DNA from: Pseudomonas koreensis
GTDB taxonomy: Bacteria; Pseudomonadota; Gammaproteobacteria; Pseudomonadales; Pseudomonadaceae
Direction: 5' to 3'
Assembly: GCF_025447595.1 (NCBI RefSeq)
Contig: NZ_JAOEJU010000005.1
Span: 1-64,000, forward strand
Length of the DNA: 64,000 nt
The position numbers and the translations under genes are program-made. Shown here piece after piece: positions 25,351 to 34,913 of the stretch. The notes beneath the pieces are model-generated. The model was not told the origin of the DNA. It ran no database searches and saw only the letters and a program-made list of their open reading frames with translations. Numbering within the stretch: position 1 is the first letter of the stretch; each line of letters opens with the position of its first letter.

Positions 25351-26412
25351 TTGCGGGTATTGCTGATCAAGACTTCATCGCTGGGCGACGTGATTCACGC
25401 GTTGCCGGCGCTGACCGACGCCGCCCGGGCGATTCCCGGGATCAAGTTCGACTGGGTGGTGGAAGAAGGTTTCGCCGAGATTCCGACCTGGCACCCGGCC
25501 GTAGGCAAAGTGATTCCGGTGGCGATCCGCCGCTGGCGCAAAAACATCTGGCAAACCATCAAGAGCGGTGAGTGGAAACGCTTCAAGCAGTCCGTTCGGG
25601 CGAACAAATATGACTTGGTGATCGACGCTCAGGGCCTGCTGAAAAGCGCCTGGCTGACCCGCTATGTCAAAGCCCCGGTGGCCGGTCTCGACAAGGGCTC
25701 GGCCCGCGAGCCGATTGCTTCGCGCTTCTACGACCGCAAACTGGCGGTGGCCCGTGGACAGCACGCCGTCGAGCGCGTGCGTCAGTTGTTCGCCATCGCC
25801 CTGGGTTACGACTTGCCCAAAGGCCTGGGCGATTACGGCCTCAACGTCGAGCGTCTGGTCGAGCTGCCGCGCAAGAATGCCTACGTGGTGTTCCTCCACG
25901 GCACCACCTGGGACACCAAGCACTGGCCGGAGGCCTACTGGCGCGAGCTGACCGAACGGGTCGGCTACCTCGGCGTCGGGATCAGGCTGCCGTGGGGCAA
26001 CCCGCTGGAGAAGGCCCGGGCCGAGCGCATCGCCGCCGGTTTCAAACACGCCGAAGTGCTGCCGAAGCTGAACCTGGCCGGAGTTGGCAAGGTGCTGGCC
26101 GGCGCCCAGGCCTGCGTCGCGGTGGACACCGGTCTTGGCCATCTGGCCGCGGCGCTGGACGTGCCGACGATTTCCCTGTTCGGCCCGACCAATCCGGGCC
26201 TGACAGGCGCCTACGGCAAGCTACAGATTCACCTCGGCAGCGATTTCCCGTGCGCGCCGTGCCTGCAAAAGAAATGTACGTATCAACCGACCGCGCAGGA
26301 TGCCCGTCAGTTTGACCTGAAACGCGAGTGGCCCCTGTGCTTCACGCGTCTGAATCCCGAGCGTGTTGCCAGCCGACTGAGCACGTTGTTGATGGCTGAG
26401 GAGCTGCGCTGA
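25351..26412 (+). CDS. waaC: ADP-heptose:LPS heptosyltransferase I
   Basis: Adds the first heptose to Kdo2-lipid A. GT9 family, 353 residues. The start is assigned to TTG at 25351, giving MRVLLIKTSSLGDVIHAL, the invariant WaaC N-terminus, one base after the waaF stop. An in-frame ATG at 25306 would add 15 unrelated residues from inside waaF. The acceptor and nucleotide regions are visible: LHGTTWDTKHWPEAYWREL and AVDTGLGHLAAALDVPTISL. Its stop overlaps the waaG start. Confidence 0.94.
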   Translation: MRVLLIKTSSLGDVIHALPALTDAARAIPGIKFDWVVEEGFAEIPTWHPAVGKVIPVAIRRWRKNIWQTIKSGEWKRFKQSVRANKYDLVIDAQGLLKSAWLTRYVKAPVAGLDKGSAREPIASRFYDRKLAVARGQHAVERVRQLFAIALGYDLPKGLGDYGLNVERLVELPRKNAYVVFLHGTTWDTKHWPEAYWRELTERVGYLGVGIRLPWGNPLEKARAERIAAGFKHAEVLPKLNLAGVGKVLAGAQACVAVDTGLGHLAAALDVPTISLFGPTNPGLTGAYGKLQIHLGSDFPCAPCLQKKCTYQPTAQDARQFDLKREWPLCFTRLNPERVASRLSTLLMAEELR

Positions 26413-27533
26413 TGCAATTGGCTTTTGTCCTGTACAAATATTTCCCGTTCGGCGGTTTGCAGCGCGATTTCATGCGCATCGCCCTCGAATGCCAGAAGCG
26501 CGGGCACCAGATCCGCGTCTACACCCTGATCTGGGAAGGCGACGTGCCGCCCGGTTTCGAAGTGCTGGTGGCGCCGGTCAAGGCGTTCTTCAATCACCGC
26601 CGCAACGAAAAGCTCAGCGCGTGGATGGAAGCGGACCTGGCCAAGCGCCCGGTGGATCGCCTGATCGGCTTCAACAAGATGCCGGGGCTGGACGTCTACT
26701 ACGCCGCCGACGGCTGCTTCGAAGACAAGGCGCAGAACCTGCGCAATTCGCTGTATCGCCGCTGGGGTCGCTATCGCCACTTCGCCGAGTACGAGCGCGC
26801 AGTGTTCGCCAAAGACGCGAAGACCGAAGTGCTGATGATTTCCGAAGTGCAGCAGCCGCTGTTCATCAAGCATTACGACACGCCGCTGGAACGCTTCCAC
26901 CTGCTGCCGCCGGGCATCGCCCAGGACCGTCGCCGCCCTGCGGATGCCGACCAGATTCGCGCCGGTTTCCGCGCCGAATTCAACCTCAAGGACGACGAGC
27001 TGCTGCTGGTGCAGATCGGTTCCGGGTTCAAGACCAAGGGCGTCGATCGCAGCCTGAAAGCGCTGGCCGCATTGCCTGCCGAGCTGAAGAAACGCACCCG
27101 GCTGTTTGTAATCGGCCAGGATGACCCCAAGTTGTTCCAGATGCAGAGTGCGACGCTGGGCCTGGGCGACAACGTGACGTTCCTCAAGGGGCGCAGCGAT
27201 ATCCCGCGTTTCCTGCTTGGCGCCGATCTGTTGATTCACCCGGCGTACAACGAAAACACCGGTACGGTGCTGCTTGAAGCGCTGGTCGCCGGGTTGCCGG
27301 TGCTGGTCAGCGCGGTCTGCGGTTATGCCCATTACATCGCCGAGGCCGACGCCGGGCGAGTGCTGGACGAACCGTTCGATCAGGCGCAACTGACGCAATA
27401 CCTGACTGACATGTTGAACGACGACGCTGCACGGGCGGCCTGGAGCCGCAACGGTCTGGCCTTCGCCGAGACGGCCGACCTCTACAGCATGCCGCAGCAC
27501 GCGGCCGATGTGATTCTGGCGGAGCACGCTTAA
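26412..27533 (+). CDS. waaG: LPS core glycosyltransferase I (GT4), WaaG
   Basis: Transfers the first outer-core sugar to heptose II. The 373 residues start MQLAFVLYKYFPFGGLQRDF, characteristic of WaaG. The GT4 nucleotide-sugar motif ENTGTVLLEALVAGLPVL (the E-x7-E pair) is near residue 285. It overlaps waaC by one base and is directly followed by waaP, the conserved waaFCGP order of Pseudomonas. Confidence 0.95.
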   Translation: MQLAFVLYKYFPFGGLQRDFMRIALECQKRGHQIRVYTLIWEGDVPPGFEVLVAPVKAFFNHRRNEKLSAWMEADLAKRPVDRLIGFNKMPGLDVYYAADGCFEDKAQNLRNSLYRRWGRYRHFAEYERAVFAKDAKTEVLMISEVQQPLFIKHYDTPLERFHLLPPGIAQDRRRPADADQIRAGFRAEFNLKDDELLLVQIGSGFKTKGVDRSLKALAALPAELKKRTRLFVIGQDDPKLFQMQSATLGLGDNVTFLKGRSDIPRFLLGADLLIHPAYNENTGTVLLEALVAGLPVLVSAVCGYAHYIAEADAGRVLDEPFDQAQLTQYLTDMLNDDAARAAWSRNGLAFAETADLYSMPQHAADVILAEHA

Positions 27534-28340
27534 ATGAAGTTGATGCTGGCTGAACCGTTCAAGAGCCTGTGGGCTGGCCGCGATGCGTTCGTGGAAGTCG
27601 AGGGCTTGCAGGGCGAGGTGTACCGCGAGCTGGAAGCCCGCCGGACGTTGCGCACGGAAGTCGACGGCAATGGCTTTTTCGTCAAGATCCACCGCGGTAT
27701 CGGCTGGGGCGAGATCTTCAAGAACCTGCTGACCGCCAAGCTGCCGGTGCTCGGCGCAGGTCAGGAATGGAAGGCTATCCAGCGCTTGCAGGAAGTCGGC
27801 GTGCCGACCATGACCGCTGTCGCGTACGGCGAGAAGGGCAGCAACCCGGCGGATCAACATTCGTTCATCGTCACCGAAGAGCTGGCGCCGACCATCAGTC
27901 TCGAAGACTTCAGCATCGACTGGGTCAAGCAGCCGCCGCAGCCGAAACTCAAGCGGGCGCTGATCGCTGAGGTCGCGCGCATGACCGGCATGATGCACCG
28001 CGCCGGGGTCAACCACCGCGACTGCTACATCTGCCACTTTCTGCTGCACACCGACAAACCGGTGACTCCCGAAGATTTCAAACTCTCGGTGATCGATTTG
28101 CACCGCGCCCAGACCCGTCCGGCGATCACCCAGCGCTGGCGCAACAAGGATCTGGCGGCGCTGTACTTTTCCGCACTGGATATCGGCCTGACCCGCCGCG
28201 ACAAGCTGCGTTTCCTCAAAGGTTACTTCCAGCAACCGCTGCGCCAGATCCTGGCTGAAGAAGCGCCGTTGCTGAGCTGGCTCGAAGGCAAGGCCAACAA
28301 GCTCTACGCGCGCAAGCAACGTTACGGGGATGCGCTCTGA
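27534..28340 (+). CDS. waaP: LPS core heptose(I) kinase WaaP
   Basis: Phosphorylates inner-core heptose I; the gene is essential in P. aeruginosa. The 268 residues have the eukaryote-like kinase fold, with FFVKIHRGIGWGEIFKNLL (nucleotide-binding Lys), catalytic loop NHRDCYICHFLL (intact Asp) and metal-binding VIDLHRAQ. It abuts the waaG stop and overlaps the next gene by one base. Confidence 0.95.
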   Translation: MKLMLAEPFKSLWAGRDAFVEVEGLQGEVYRELEARRTLRTEVDGNGFFVKIHRGIGWGEIFKNLLTAKLPVLGAGQEWKAIQRLQEVGVPTMTAVAYGEKGSNPADQHSFIVTEELAPTISLEDFSIDWVKQPPQPKLKRALIAEVARMTGMMHRAGVNHRDCYICHFLLHTDKPVTPEDFKLSVIDLHRAQTRPAITQRWRNKDLAALYFSALDIGLTRRDKLRFLKGYFQQPLRQILAEEAPLLSWLEGKANKLYARKQRYGDAL

Positions 28341-29074
28341 TGGCGGGTTGGAATCTGGAGCCTGAGTACCGTGAACTTGCGCAATATTTCGGTAGCCTCG
28401 AAGCGGTATTTGCCCTTCAGGGTGAGCGCCTGACCCGCGATCCATTGTCCGAAGTCATTCGCGTGCAGTTCAATGGCGTCAACTATTACGTCAAACGCTA
28501 CGTCGGTGCCGGCAAAGGCCTGCGGCGTTATCTGGGCAAGCCCCGGGTGAAGATGGAATGGCAGAACCTCAAGCGCTTCGCCAAGTGGGGCATTCCTACC
28601 GCCGAAGTGGTGGCGTGGGGCCTGGAGCGCAACGGCATGGCTTACGATCGCGGAGCGATGATCACCCGTGAACTGCCGCGCACCGAAGACCTGTCGGCGC
28701 TGGCCGAGCGCAACGATCCCAAGCTCAAGGATCGCGCCTGGGTCGACGGCGTCAGCCGGCAACTGGCCGGTTATACGCGCGTCATGCACGACCATCGCTT
28801 TACCCATAACGATCTGAAGTGGCGCAACCTGCTGATCGACGATCAGGCGCAGTTGTATCTGATCGACTGCCCGAACGGCGATTTCTGGCGCGGCTTCTGG
28901 CTCAAGTACCGGATCACCAAGGATCTGGCCTGTCTCGACAAGGTGGCCAAGTATCACTTGTCGAACACCCAGCGCCTGCGCTTCTACCTGCAATATCGTG
29001 GGCGTGATCGGCTGAATGCCGCCGACAAGCAACGGATTCGCCACGTGGTGAGATTTTTCGAGGGACGCGAATGA
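28340..29074 (+). CDS. LPS core kinase-fold protein (InaA family), PA5008-like
   Basis: Probably phosphorylates a core heptose or stabilises core assembly. The 244 residues have YYVKRYVGAGKGLRRYL (Lys of the ATP site), an intact catalytic loop FTHNDLKWRNLLI and LIDCPNGDF as the metal-binding Asp segment. By order it matches PA5008 (WapP in some literature). It overlaps waaP by one base and the next gene by four, so expression is coupled. Confidence 0.88.
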   Translation: MAGWNLEPEYRELAQYFGSLEAVFALQGERLTRDPLSEVIRVQFNGVNYYVKRYVGAGKGLRRYLGKPRVKMEWQNLKRFAKWGIPTAEVVAWGLERNGMAYDRGAMITRELPRTEDLSALAERNDPKLKDRAWVDGVSRQLAGYTRVMHDHRFTHNDLKWRNLLIDDQAQLYLIDCPNGDFWRGFWLKYRITKDLACLDKVAKYHLSNTQRLRFYLQYRGRDRLNAADKQRIRHVVRFFEGRE

Positions 29075-29823
29075 CTGATTTTCTGGCCGCTGAAGACCGT
29101 GCGTTGCTGGAGCGCCACGGTCTCGGCACGTTCGATGGGCTGTGGTCCAAGCAGCTCGACGCCGTGGATGAGCCCAACACCGACGGCGGCGGCTGGAGCA
29201 GCGTGTTTCGTCTGGAGCTGGAAGGGCATGCCTATTACCTCAAGCGCCAATGCAATTACCTGACCCGCACGTTGCACGCACCGTTCGGCGAGCCGACCTT
29301 TGCCCGGGAATTTCGCAACATCAGTCGTTACAACAAACTCGGCATTCCGGCGTTGCAGGCGGCGTTCTTCGGTGAGCGCAAGGTCAACGGCGAAGTCCGT
29401 GCGATCCTGCTGACCCGGGCACTCGACGGTTGGGACGATCTCGATTCGCTGTTGCAGCGCTGGTCCGACCTCGATGCCACGCAGCAATCGGCGATTCTCA
29501 AGTCTTGCGGCCTGTTGGCGCGCCATCTGCACGGCATGCGTCAGGTGCACGGCTGCTTCTATCCAAAACACATTTTCCTGCGTGCCGAGGGCGACGGCTA
29601 TCAGGCGCAGTTGATCGATCTGGAAAAGACTCGGCCGTTGCTGTTCGGTATGCGTGACCGGGTCAAGGATCTGGAGCCGCTGCTGCGCCGTGCGCCGGAG
29701 TGGAGCGAAGCGCAATTGCGTGAGCTGCTGGCGGCGTATCTCGATCAATCGACGGACAGTTCGCTGGTCGACAGCTGGGTCACGCGGCTGACCGCGCGGC
29801 GCAGTCGCAAGGAGACCCGCTGA
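29071..29823 (+). CDS. LPS core kinase-fold protein (InaA family), PA5007-like, catalytic Asp not seen
   Basis: Kinase-fold protein of 250 residues in the core operon, with YYLKRQCNYLTR supplying the ATP-site Lys and QLIDLEKTRPLL the metal-site Asp. Where WaaP has HRDCY and its sister has HND, this one reads VHGCFYPKHIFL, so the usual catalytic Asp appears to be Cys. It may be a pseudokinase, use other residues, or be mis-aligned by eye. It overlaps both neighbours (4 bases and 1 base). By position it matches PA5007. Confidence 0.85.
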   Translation: MTDFLAAEDRALLERHGLGTFDGLWSKQLDAVDEPNTDGGGWSSVFRLELEGHAYYLKRQCNYLTRTLHAPFGEPTFAREFRNISRYNKLGIPALQAAFFGERKVNGEVRAILLTRALDGWDDLDSLLQRWSDLDATQQSAILKSCGLLARHLHGMRQVHGCFYPKHIFLRAEGDGYQAQLIDLEKTRPLLFGMRDRVKDLEPLLRRAPEWSEAQLRELLAAYLDQSTDSSLVDSWVTRLTARRSRKETR

Positions 29824-31274
29824 TGCAGCTGTCCGACCTGAAAAATGCCGGGCGTACGCCGAGTCTGCCGTTGACGGTTTCGCTGGCCGATGCGGCGGGC
29901 GCTGCCGATTTGCAGTTGCTCAGTCTGTTGCGGGTATTGCCGGGGCAGCGTTATGTCGGTGCCGGTGTGTGGCGCGGGCGTCCAGTGCTGGCCAAATTGC
30001 TGGTCGGTAGCAAGGCTGCGCGGCACTTTCAGCGTGAACTGGAGGGTGTGAAACTGCTCGCCGCCCAGGGCATGACCACGCCGTTGCTGCTGGCCGATGG
30101 CTTGAAGGACGGCGAGGGTGGCTGGCTGCTGTTCGAGTTCCTCGAAGGCGCCGAAAGCCTGGGCGATGCCTGGAACAAGGTCGAATCCTTGCCGGTTCTG
30201 GCCGACGAGCAATCGGCGGTGTTGGCGGAAGCGCTCGGCGCCATTGGCCAGTTACACGGCAAAGGCCTGTGGCAGGAAGATCTGCACCTGGACAATCTGT
30301 TGCGCCACGGTGGTCAGCTGTATCTGATCGATGGCGCGGGCATCTGTGCGGAAAACGCCGGCCAACCGTTGTCCCGGCAGAAAGTGCTGGAGAATCTCGG
30401 GGTGTTCTTCGCCCAGTTGCCCAAGTCGCTCGAGCCGTTCACCGAAGAACTGCTGGTGTATTACCTGCTGAGCAACAGCGAGCACGCGCTGCCGCTGGAA
30501 GCTTTGCAAAAGCAGATCGACAAGGTGCGCGCCTGGCGCTTGAAGGACTACCTGATCAAGGTCGGTCGTGAATGCACGCTGTTCAGCGTCAAGCGCGGTG
30601 CGTTCGGTCTGCGGTCGATTCGCCGCGAGGAAGAGCCCGCGATGTTGCCGGTGCTGGAGCAGGCGGATGCCTTGCTCGATCAGGGCCATCTGTACAAGAC
30701 CGGCGGCGCGGCCAGTGTCGGCAAGGTCGAGGTTGCCGGGCGTCCACTGGTGATCAAGCGTTACAACATCAAGAATTTTGCCCATTGGCTCAAGCGCTTC
30801 TGGCGTCCAAGCCGCGCCTGGCATTCCTGGCGTGAAGGCAATCGCCTGGCGTTCCTCGGCATCGCCACGCCCAAACCGCTGGCGGTGCTGGAAACCCGTT
30901 TTCTCTGGCTGCGCAGCAAGGCCTATCTGATCACCGAACACCTGGCCGGACCGGACATCATCGAGCGCTTTGCGCCCTACGTCGAAAGCGGTGCGGCGCC
31001 GGAAAGCGAGTTGCAGGCGCTGGATCAGCTGTTTGCACGGTTGATCGCCGAACGCATCAGCCATGGCGACTTCAAGGGTCATAACCTGTTCTGGCAAGAA
31101 GACCGCTGGGCGCTGATCGATCTGGACTCGATGTGCCAGCACGGCTCGGTGGGCAGCTTCGCCCCGGCCTATGCCCGGGATCGCGCGCGGTTCATGCGCA
31201 ACTGGCCCGAGAGCAGTGCGCTGTATCAGGTGATTGATCAGCGCTTGCCCAAGGATGTAGCGGGCGCTGTGTGA
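29823..31274 (+). CDS. Tandem two-domain LPS core kinase (InaA family), PA5006-like
   Basis: The 483 residues contain two kinase-like halves. The first (about 60-230) has LLVGSKAARHFQREL, LWQEDLHLDNLL and LIDGAGI. The second (about 240-470) has PLVIKRYNIKNFAHWLKRF, ISHGDFKGHNLFW and LIDLDSMCQHG. Both catalytic loops keep the Asp. It is the last gene of the waaF-led plus-strand run; the stop at 31274 is followed by 159 bases before a lipoprotein gene. By order it matches PA5006, reported to affect core phosphorylation in P. aeruginosa. Confidence 0.88.
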   Translation: MQLSDLKNAGRTPSLPLTVSLADAAGAADLQLLSLLRVLPGQRYVGAGVWRGRPVLAKLLVGSKAARHFQRELEGVKLLAAQGMTTPLLLADGLKDGEGGWLLFEFLEGAESLGDAWNKVESLPVLADEQSAVLAEALGAIGQLHGKGLWQEDLHLDNLLRHGGQLYLIDGAGICAENAGQPLSRQKVLENLGVFFAQLPKSLEPFTEELLVYYLLSNSEHALPLEALQKQIDKVRAWRLKDYLIKVGRECTLFSVKRGAFGLRSIRREEEPAMLPVLEQADALLDQGHLYKTGGAASVGKVEVAGRPLVIKRYNIKNFAHWLKRFWRPSRAWHSWREGNRLAFLGIATPKPLAVLETRFLWLRSKAYLITEHLAGPDIIERFAPYVESGAAPESELQALDQLFARLIAERISHGDFKGHNLFWQEDRWALIDLDSMCQHGSVGSFAPAYARDRARFMRNWPESSALYQVIDQRLPKDVAGAV

Positions 31275-31433
31275 TTATTTTCGCCAGCGCGTAAGACGTT
31301 TCTGCAGTTGAATCCGGGTGAGGGTTGTGGCGACAAATCCTTGTGACTTGTCCTACGGCCTTCCCGGAACCCATGAACTGCCCCGCGCAAAACCCCGATG
31401 CTAGTTTGCCCCGACGTTCCCGGAGGGCAAACC

Positions 31434-31769
31434 TTGAGCATCAAAAACGCTATCACCATCGGCGCATTTTCCTTGGCACTGTCCGGCTGCGGCACCGCCG
31501 TCACGGTGTTGCAGGACGATGAAGACGCCACGCGCGGCCTGCGCAAACAGAAGACCTACTGTCAGTCGATTCCGCGCATCTACAGCGGGCTCGCCCATGA
31601 TTTCTGCCTGCTGCACGCGCCGCCCGATCCTACCGGCATTCTGGTACCGGTCGTCCTGCTCGACCTGACCCTGTCCGGCGTTTTCGACACGGCGTTCCTG
31701 CCGTATACGATCTATCGCCAGGCGGTGGACGGGAATATCAGTGTTTATTGGCGGCCAGGCCGGGGGTGA
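31434..31769 (+). CDS. YceK/YidQ-family lipoprotein
   Basis: Small envelope lipoprotein of 111 residues. The start is TTG at 31434, six bases after GGAGGG, giving MSIKNAITIGAFSLALSGCG with a lipobox ending LSGC. The C-terminal half has the family pattern PRIYSGLAHDFCLL, then a hydrophobic DLTLSGVFDTAFLPYTIYRQ. An in-frame ATG at 31398 lacks a ribosome-binding site and would bury the signal peptide. Function unknown; it sits alone between two core-operon segments. Confidence 0.85.
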   Translation: MSIKNAITIGAFSLALSGCGTAVTVLQDDEDATRGLRKQKTYCQSIPRIYSGLAHDFCLLHAPPDPTGILVPVVLLDLTLSGVFDTAFLPYTIYRQAVDGNISVYWRPGRG

Positions 31770-31943
31770 GGCTTTTAAAACTTTTGCGGCTTCCAGAAAG
31801 CGAAAAGCCCCGGTGATCTCACCGAGGCATCAACGCCGACCGGGATCTCCCAGTCCATTTGCAGGGGAGTCTAAGTTGAAGCTTCTGTTGCGTCAACGCA
31901 CCGGCCGGCCAGTTCCGCTAGAGGTTTGTCGGCGCTTTTAAGC

Positions 31944-31949
31944 TATAAT
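31944..31949 (+). promoter_or_regulatory. Perfect -10 box (TATAAT) ahead of the carbamoyltransferase gene
   Basis: TATAAT is followed by a GC-rich discriminator (CCCGCC) about 93 bases before the GTG start. No good -35 hexamer stands 16-18 bases upstream. The transcribed leader would hold two short hairpins (CTCGC/GCGAG and GGCGC/GCGCC). It probably marks a separate promoter for the wapH-ssg-wapR half of the cluster. Confidence 0.4.
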
Positions 31950-32041
31950 CCCGCCCTTTAGCTGTCTCTCGCCCGGTGCGAGGGCACATCATTTTTCAAG
32001 GCGCATCGCGCCTGAATGCAGACTAAAGAGGCTAGACCCCT

Positions 32042-33799
32042 GTGGCATTGACGATTCTTGGCCTGTCCGGCGCCCTTAGCCATGATCCTTCAGCAGCCTT
32101 GTACATCGACGGCAAGCTGGTCGCGGCGGCTGAGGAAGAGCGCTTCGTACGCGATAAACATGCAAAGAACCGCATGCCCTACGAATCGGCGAAGTTCTGC
32201 CTGGAGCAGGCAGGCATCAAGCCGTCCGACGTTGACGTGGTCGCGATTCCGTTCGCCCCGATCAGCATTTTCGGCAAGGCTCGCTGGCAGTACGCCAAGC
32301 GTTACTGGTACGCCCCGGACCGCGCACTTGACGCGATCCTGATGGGCAACCGTCGCTACAAGCGCTATCGCAACAAGATCGTCTGGTGCCTGGAACAACT
32401 GGGCTTCGATCCGAAGAAAATCAAGATCGAGCCGGTTGAACACCACCTGGCCCACGCTTCCAGCGCCTACCACTGCTCGGGTTTCAAAGAGAAGACCGCG
32501 ATCCTCGGCATCGACGGCAAGGGCGAGTACGCCACGACCTTCTTCGGTTACGGCGAAAACGGCAAGATCCACAAGATCAAGGAATTCTTCGATCCCGACT
32601 CCCTCGGCGGCCTGTACGGCGCGATCACCGAGTTCCTCGGTTTCGACATGCTGGACGGTGAGTTCAAGGTCATGGGCATGGCGCCGTACGGCGACGCCAG
32701 CAAATACGATTTCTCGCGCCTGGCCTCGTTCGAAAACGGCGAGCTGGTGATCAACACCGACTACGCTAACGTCATCGGCCTGCGTCGCTATAAAGAGAAG
32801 GGCAAGGGTTACTACTTCTCGCCGAAGCTGATCGAGTGGCTGGGTCCGAAGCGCGAAGGCGACATCGCCGACGAGCCGTACATCCACTACGCCGCCAGCA
32901 TTCAGGCGCTGTTCGAAAAAATCGCGCTGCAGATGATCGACTACTACCTGGGCGACGTGCTCAAGGAAACCGGCAAACTGGCCTACGCCGGTGGCTGTGC
33001 GTTGAACGTCAAGCTCAACCAGAAAATCATCGCCCGCGACGACGTCAAGGAACTGTTCGTACAGCCTGCCTCCGGCGATGCCGGCACGGCGGTCGGCGCA
33101 GCAGCTTACGTGTCCAACGCCCGTGGCGTGCCGGTCGAGAAGATGGAACATGTCTATCTCGGCCCGTCGTATAGCAACGAAGACGTGATCGCCGCGTGCG
33201 CCCGTCATGAGAACAAGCCGACCTGGCGCAAACTCGACAACATGCCGGAGCAGATCGCCAAAATCATGGTCGATGGCAACCCGGTGGCCTGGTTCCAGGG
33301 CCGTATGGAATTCGGTCCGCGTGCACTGGGTGGTCGTTCGATCATCGGTTGCCCGAGCGTGGCTGGCGTGGCTGACCGGATCAACCACCAGATCAAGTTC
33401 CGCGAGCGCTGGAGGCCTTTCTGCCCGTCGATGCTCGACACCGTTGCGCCACAGATGATCAAGATCGATCACCCGGCGCCGTTCATGACCTTCACCTTCG
33501 AAGTGGCGGAAGAGTGGAAGACCCGCGTGCCGGAAGTCGTCCACGAAGACGGTACTTCCCGGGCCCAGGTGCTCAAGCGCGAATACAACCCGCGCTACTA
33601 CGACATGATGAAGGCGCTGGAAGTGCTGACCGGCAACGGCGTGTCCCTGAACACCTCGCTGAACCGCCGTGGTGAACCGATGATCTGCTCGCCGACCGAC
33701 GCCCTGAACATGTTCTTCGGCTCGGATCTGCAGTACCTGATCATGGAAGACATCCTGGTGGTCAAAGAAGGCGCAAACGCTTATGACACGCTCGGCTGA
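32042..33799 (+). CDS. NodU/CmcH-family carbamoyltransferase (LPS core)
   Basis: Likely puts the carbamoyl group on core heptose, as known for Pseudomonas LPS (PA5005 equivalent). The 585 residues start at GTG. The N-terminal ASKHA-like part has GALSHDPSAALYIDG and EHHLAHASSAYHCSGF. The C-terminal part has VAWFQGRMEFGPRALGGRS, a hallmark of the family. The stop overlaps the following glycosyltransferase by 17 bases. No usual Shine-Dalgarno is seen beyond AAAGAGG about 10 bases upstream. Confidence 0.92.
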   Translation: MALTILGLSGALSHDPSAALYIDGKLVAAAEEERFVRDKHAKNRMPYESAKFCLEQAGIKPSDVDVVAIPFAPISIFGKARWQYAKRYWYAPDRALDAILMGNRRYKRYRNKIVWCLEQLGFDPKKIKIEPVEHHLAHASSAYHCSGFKEKTAILGIDGKGEYATTFFGYGENGKIHKIKEFFDPDSLGGLYGAITEFLGFDMLDGEFKVMGMAPYGDASKYDFSRLASFENGELVINTDYANVIGLRRYKEKGKGYYFSPKLIEWLGPKREGDIADEPYIHYAASIQALFEKIALQMIDYYLGDVLKETGKLAYAGGCALNVKLNQKIIARDDVKELFVQPASGDAGTAVGAAAYVSNARGVPVEKMEHVYLGPSYSNEDVIAACARHENKPTWRKLDNMPEQIAKIMVDGNPVAWFQGRMEFGPRALGGRSIIGCPSVAGVADRINHQIKFRERWRPFCPSMLDTVAPQMIKIDHPAPFMTFTFEVAEEWKTRVPEVVHEDGTSRAQVLKREYNPRYYDMMKALEVLTGNGVSLNTSLNRRGEPMICSPTDALNMFFGSDLQYLIMEDILVVKEGANAYDTLG

Positions 33800-34913
33800 A
33801 AGCCATGTGCTGCAGTTCTGTCACGGCTATGACGGGCCGTTCCTCGACTGCGCGCGGCAGTACGCCAGCCTGTTCGCGGGCACCGGTTATCGGGTCACCA
33901 CGGTCTTTCTGACCGGGGCCGCCGATAGCGAGGTGGCCGCAGCCTGCGCCTCCGATGAAGTGTTGTTCATGGAATACAGCTCCAAGGCCATTCGTGGCCT
34001 GAAGCTGGGTGCCATCGGCGATCTGCGCAAGATCGCCGCTTCACGCAATTTCAGTTTCTGTATCGCCCATCGCTTCAAGCCGATCTACATCGCCTTGCTC
34101 GGCACTTCGCTGCCGGTGATTGGCGTGCACCACGCGTTTGGCGATTACCAACGTGGTTCGCGCAAACTCTTTGCGCAGATTTTCCGCAAGCGTCTGAGCC
34201 TGCTCGGCGTGTCCGATGCGGTGCGCGACGACATGCGTCGTTGCCTGCCGAAATGGCCGGCGGCGCGCATCCAGACCCTCTACAACCGCATCGATGTCTC
34301 GGCGTTGCAGATGAGTCAGGTGTCCGCCCGTGAAGCCCGCGAGACCCTCGGTCTGTCGGCGGATGCGTTCATTGTCGGCAATGTCGGTCGCCTGCACCCG
34401 GACAAGGATCAGGCCACGCTGCTGCACGGTTTTGCTGCGGCGCTGCCCGGTCTGCCGGCCAACAGCCAACTGGTGATTCTCGGCAAGGGTCGTCTTGAGG
34501 ATGAACTCAAGGCGCTGGCCCGAGAACTGGGCGTCGGTGATCGCGTGCTGTTTCTCGGTCAGGTGCCGGACGCACGCAATTACTTCCGCGCATTCGATGT
34601 GTTTGCCTTGAGCTCCGACCACGAACCGTTCGGCATGGTGCTGCTGGAGGCCATGGCCGCCGGCGTTCCGTTGCTGGCCACGGCGTGCGGCGGGGCGAAG
34701 GAAGTGGTCGAGGGCGTGGGCATTTTGTTCCCGCTGGGCGATGCCGAACATCTGGCCCAGGGCCTGAAACATCTGGCCGGCATGGACGAACAGCAGCGTC
34801 GTCAATGCGCCGAGATGATGTTCGATCGCCTGCGCGAGCGCTTCTCCGACCGCGCCGTACGCGACACCTTCTGGCATTTGCCGCAAGTTACCGATCTGGC
34901 ACCGAGGGGCTGA
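33783..34913 (+). CDS. wapH: GT4 glycosyltransferase, WapH-like LPS core enzyme
   Basis: Predicted to add an outer-core sugar. The 376 residues have an N-terminal Rossmann part and the GT4 donor site DHEPFGMVLLEAMAAGVPLL. It starts within the carbamoyltransferase gene and overlaps the next start (TGATG). By order and family it corresponds to PA5004 (wapH); the exact sugar cannot be read from sequence. Confidence 0.82.
   Translation: MTRSAESHVLQFCHGYDGPFLDCARQYASLFAGTGYRVTTVFLTGAADSEVAAACASDEVLFMEYSSKAIRGLKLGAIGDLRKIAASRNFSFCIAHRFKPIYIALLGTSLPVIGVHHAFGDYQRGSRKLFAQIFRKRLSLLGVSDAVRDDMRRCLPKWPAARIQTLYNRIDVSALQMSQVSAREARETLGLSADAFIVGNVGRLHPDKDQATLLHGFAAALPGLPANSQLVILGKGRLEDELKALARELGVGDRVLFLGQVPDARNYFRAFDVFALSSDHEPFGMVLLEAMAAGVPLLATACGGAKEVVEGVGILFPLGDAEHLAQGLKHLAGMDEQQRRQCAEMMFDRLRERFSDRAVRDTFWHLPQVTDLAPRG

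Noticed and set aside
31799-31830. Hairpin AGCCCCGGTGATCTCACCGAGGC as terminator of the lipoprotein gene
   Set aside because: The stem has a mismatch and the only T-run lies on the minus-strand side, where no gene needs ending; left unassigned.
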